From the NCBI GenBank assembly GCA_900759225.1, contig CAAEUM010000350.1:1-6173 (forward strand): DNA of 6,173 nucleotides, given 5' to 3'. This DNA comes from Lachnospiraceae bacterium. GTDB lineage: Bacteria > Bacillota > Clostridia > Lachnospirales > Lachnospiraceae. The first letter of the stretch is position 1. Each line of letters opens with the position of its first letter. The position numbers and the translations under genes were made by a program. The notes under the pieces are model-generated. The model was not told the origin of the DNA, searched no databases, and was given only the letters and a program-made list of their open reading frames with translations. Below, piece by piece: positions 5,706 through 6,173 of the stretch.

Positions 5706-5769
5706 GGGTAAAGAACGGGCAGTACGATCAGAGACAGGCAGATTCGTTGAAGAAAGAGAGGTAGATCAT

Positions 5770-6009
5770 ATGTCACGCGGAGTGAGAAGGACAGCAGCGC
5801 AAAAACTGCAGGAGGAAATAATGGAAGTACAGGGGGCCATTGCCCAGTATGAAGCCAGTCTGGAAACAATGAAGCAACGGGAAAAGGAGCTTTCCCAGGA
5901 AATCCAGCTGGAAGAATTTAAGGCAGTGAGCCAGCTGCTCAAGGGGCAGGATATGAGCCTGTCGGATTTAAAAGAGCTTTTGGAAGCAAGGGAATTGTCT
6001 GTGCGGTAG
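5770..6009 (+). CDS. Small coiled-coil protein of unknown function
   Basis: I do not recognise this 79-residue protein with certainty. It has a basic N-terminus (MSRGVRRTAAQK), a long, highly charged helix with coiled-coil character (about 10-57, rich in Glu, Gln, Lys and Leu), and a C-terminal helical pair including the SLSDLKELLEA block near 63-73. That layout, a coiled coil followed by a short (S/T)xxxL helix, resembles DUF4315-type small proteins, but the match is by architecture only. It has no signal peptide or membrane segment. The start is set by GAGAGG 8 bases before the ATG; an ATG at 5704 in the same frame overlaps the -10 box and has no ribosome binding site. It is transcribed divergently from the lipoprotein gene and precedes an aldo/keto reductase that appears to have its own promoter. 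The long open frame on the opposite strand is considered a shadow. Confidence 0.72.
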   Translation: MSRGVRRTAAQKLQEEIMEVQGAIAQYEASLETMKQREKELSQEIQLEEFKAVSQLLKGQDMSLSDLKELLEARELSVR

Positions 6010-6045
6010 ATATGTAGCAGGTCAGCAGATGCGGCGATTGTTTCA

Positions 6046-6074
6046 TGTACATTGAGTGCGATCTGTGCTAAGAT
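6046..6074 (+). promoter_or_regulatory. Candidate extended -10 promoter of the aldo/keto reductase gene
   Basis: TGTACA (6046-6051) is followed after 17 bases by TAAGAT (6069-6074), which carries the extended -10 TGn (TGC at 6066-6068). Each hexamer matches consensus at four positions. It lies between the small coiled-coil gene and the reductase start. Confidence 0.4.
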
Positions 6075-6105
6075 AAAAGAAAAATATACCTGAGTTTTCG
6101 GACTC

Positions 6106-6113
6106 AAAGGAGG
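6106..6113 (+). promoter_or_regulatory. Ribosome binding site of the aldo/keto reductase gene
   Basis: A perfect AAAGGAGG lies 5 bases before the ATG at 6119. The preceding bases 6091-6106 can form a small 5 bp hairpin (TGAGT/ACTCA) that ends at the edge of this site. Confidence 0.85.
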
Positions 6114-6118
6114 ATAAA

Positions 6119-6173
6119 ATGGCAGAGGTTACCTTGGGAAAAACCGGTATTAGGGTCAATAAAAATGGATTTG
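6119..6173 (+). CDS. Aldo/keto reductase family protein, N-terminus only (3' end outside the window)
   Basis: Only 18 codons are visible. They read VTLGKTGIRVNKNGF after MAE, which is the first beta-strand and LGKTG-(I/L)-xV-xxxGF signature of NAD(P)H-dependent aldo/keto reductases. Clostridial members with this opening often carry extra C-terminal cysteines for an iron-sulfur cluster, but that part lies outside the window. The start is secure because of the strong AAAGGAGG upstream. Substrate and role cannot be judged. Confidence 0.75.
   Translation, partial: MAEVTLGKTGIRVNKNGF

Noticed and set aside
5766..6107. A 113-codon open frame on the minus strand opposite the coiled-coil gene
   Set aside because: The plus-strand frame has a promoter, a spaced ribosome binding site and a coherent charged helix; the antisense frame is Ser-rich shadow sequence.
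6088..6113. Hairpin hiding the reductase ribosome binding site (riboswitch or thermosensor)
   Set aside because: Only a 5 bp stem (TGAGT/ACTCA) is perfect and it stops at the edge of the AAAGGAGG; extending it needs a bulge, so regulation is not supported.

Overview
The window looks like chromosomal DNA from an anaerobic Firmicute of the class Clostridia, most likely a Lachnospiraceae-type gut bacterium. The grounds are strong AAGGAGG-type ribosome binding sites, moderate GC, short intergenic gaps, and protein sequences that read like clostridial versions of their families (AsnA, the TRIC/YadS channel, the DUF3006 + MBL-fold pair, and an aldo/keto reductase N-terminus). The genus is inference only. 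I see no insertion sequence, integrase, tRNA, rRNA or CRISPR array.

Layout. Positions 1-2203 (+) hold the end of a molybdate/tungstate transport operon: a permease cut by the window edge (ModB type), its ATPase (ModC type, ATGA overlap with the permease), and, 46 bases later, a DUF4213/DUF364 Rossmann-like protein of the putative heavy-metal-chelation family. Positions 2210-4354 (-) hold, in transcription order, a 72-residue DUF3006-type protein, asparagine synthetase A (AsnA) and a TRIC/YadS-type membrane channel. The channel converges with the DUF364 gene with only 6 bases between the stop codons. The 155 bases between asnA and the channel contain three inverted repeats, two of them directly abutting. 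Positions 4401-5495 (-) hold a surface lipoprotein with a ComEC-like metallo-beta-lactamase domain and a C-terminal His/Cys putative metal-binding module; it lies immediately upstream of the DUF3006 gene and probably shares its transcript. Positions 5496-5769 are a divergent control region with a good sigma-A promoter for the lipoprotein, a near-perfect 24-base palindrome resembling a Gram-positive LexA (SOS) box, and a separate promoter facing the other way. Positions 5770-6009 (+) encode a small coiled-coil protein, and the window ends in the first 18 codons of an aldo/keto reductase (6119 onward, +).

How the genes work together. The first three genes plausibly form one molybdenum/tungsten uptake and handling unit. 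The lipoprotein and DUF3006 genes form a recurrent but uncharacterised pair. AsnA (asparagine synthesis from aspartate and ammonia) and the channel are housekeeping-type genes that may be independently transcribed. No obvious complete new defence or mobile system is present. The points most worth a second look are the SOS-box-like palindrome next to the ComEC-like lipoprotein promoter, the tandem hairpins between asnA and the channel gene, and the exported-hydrolase/cytosolic-DUF3006 pairing.
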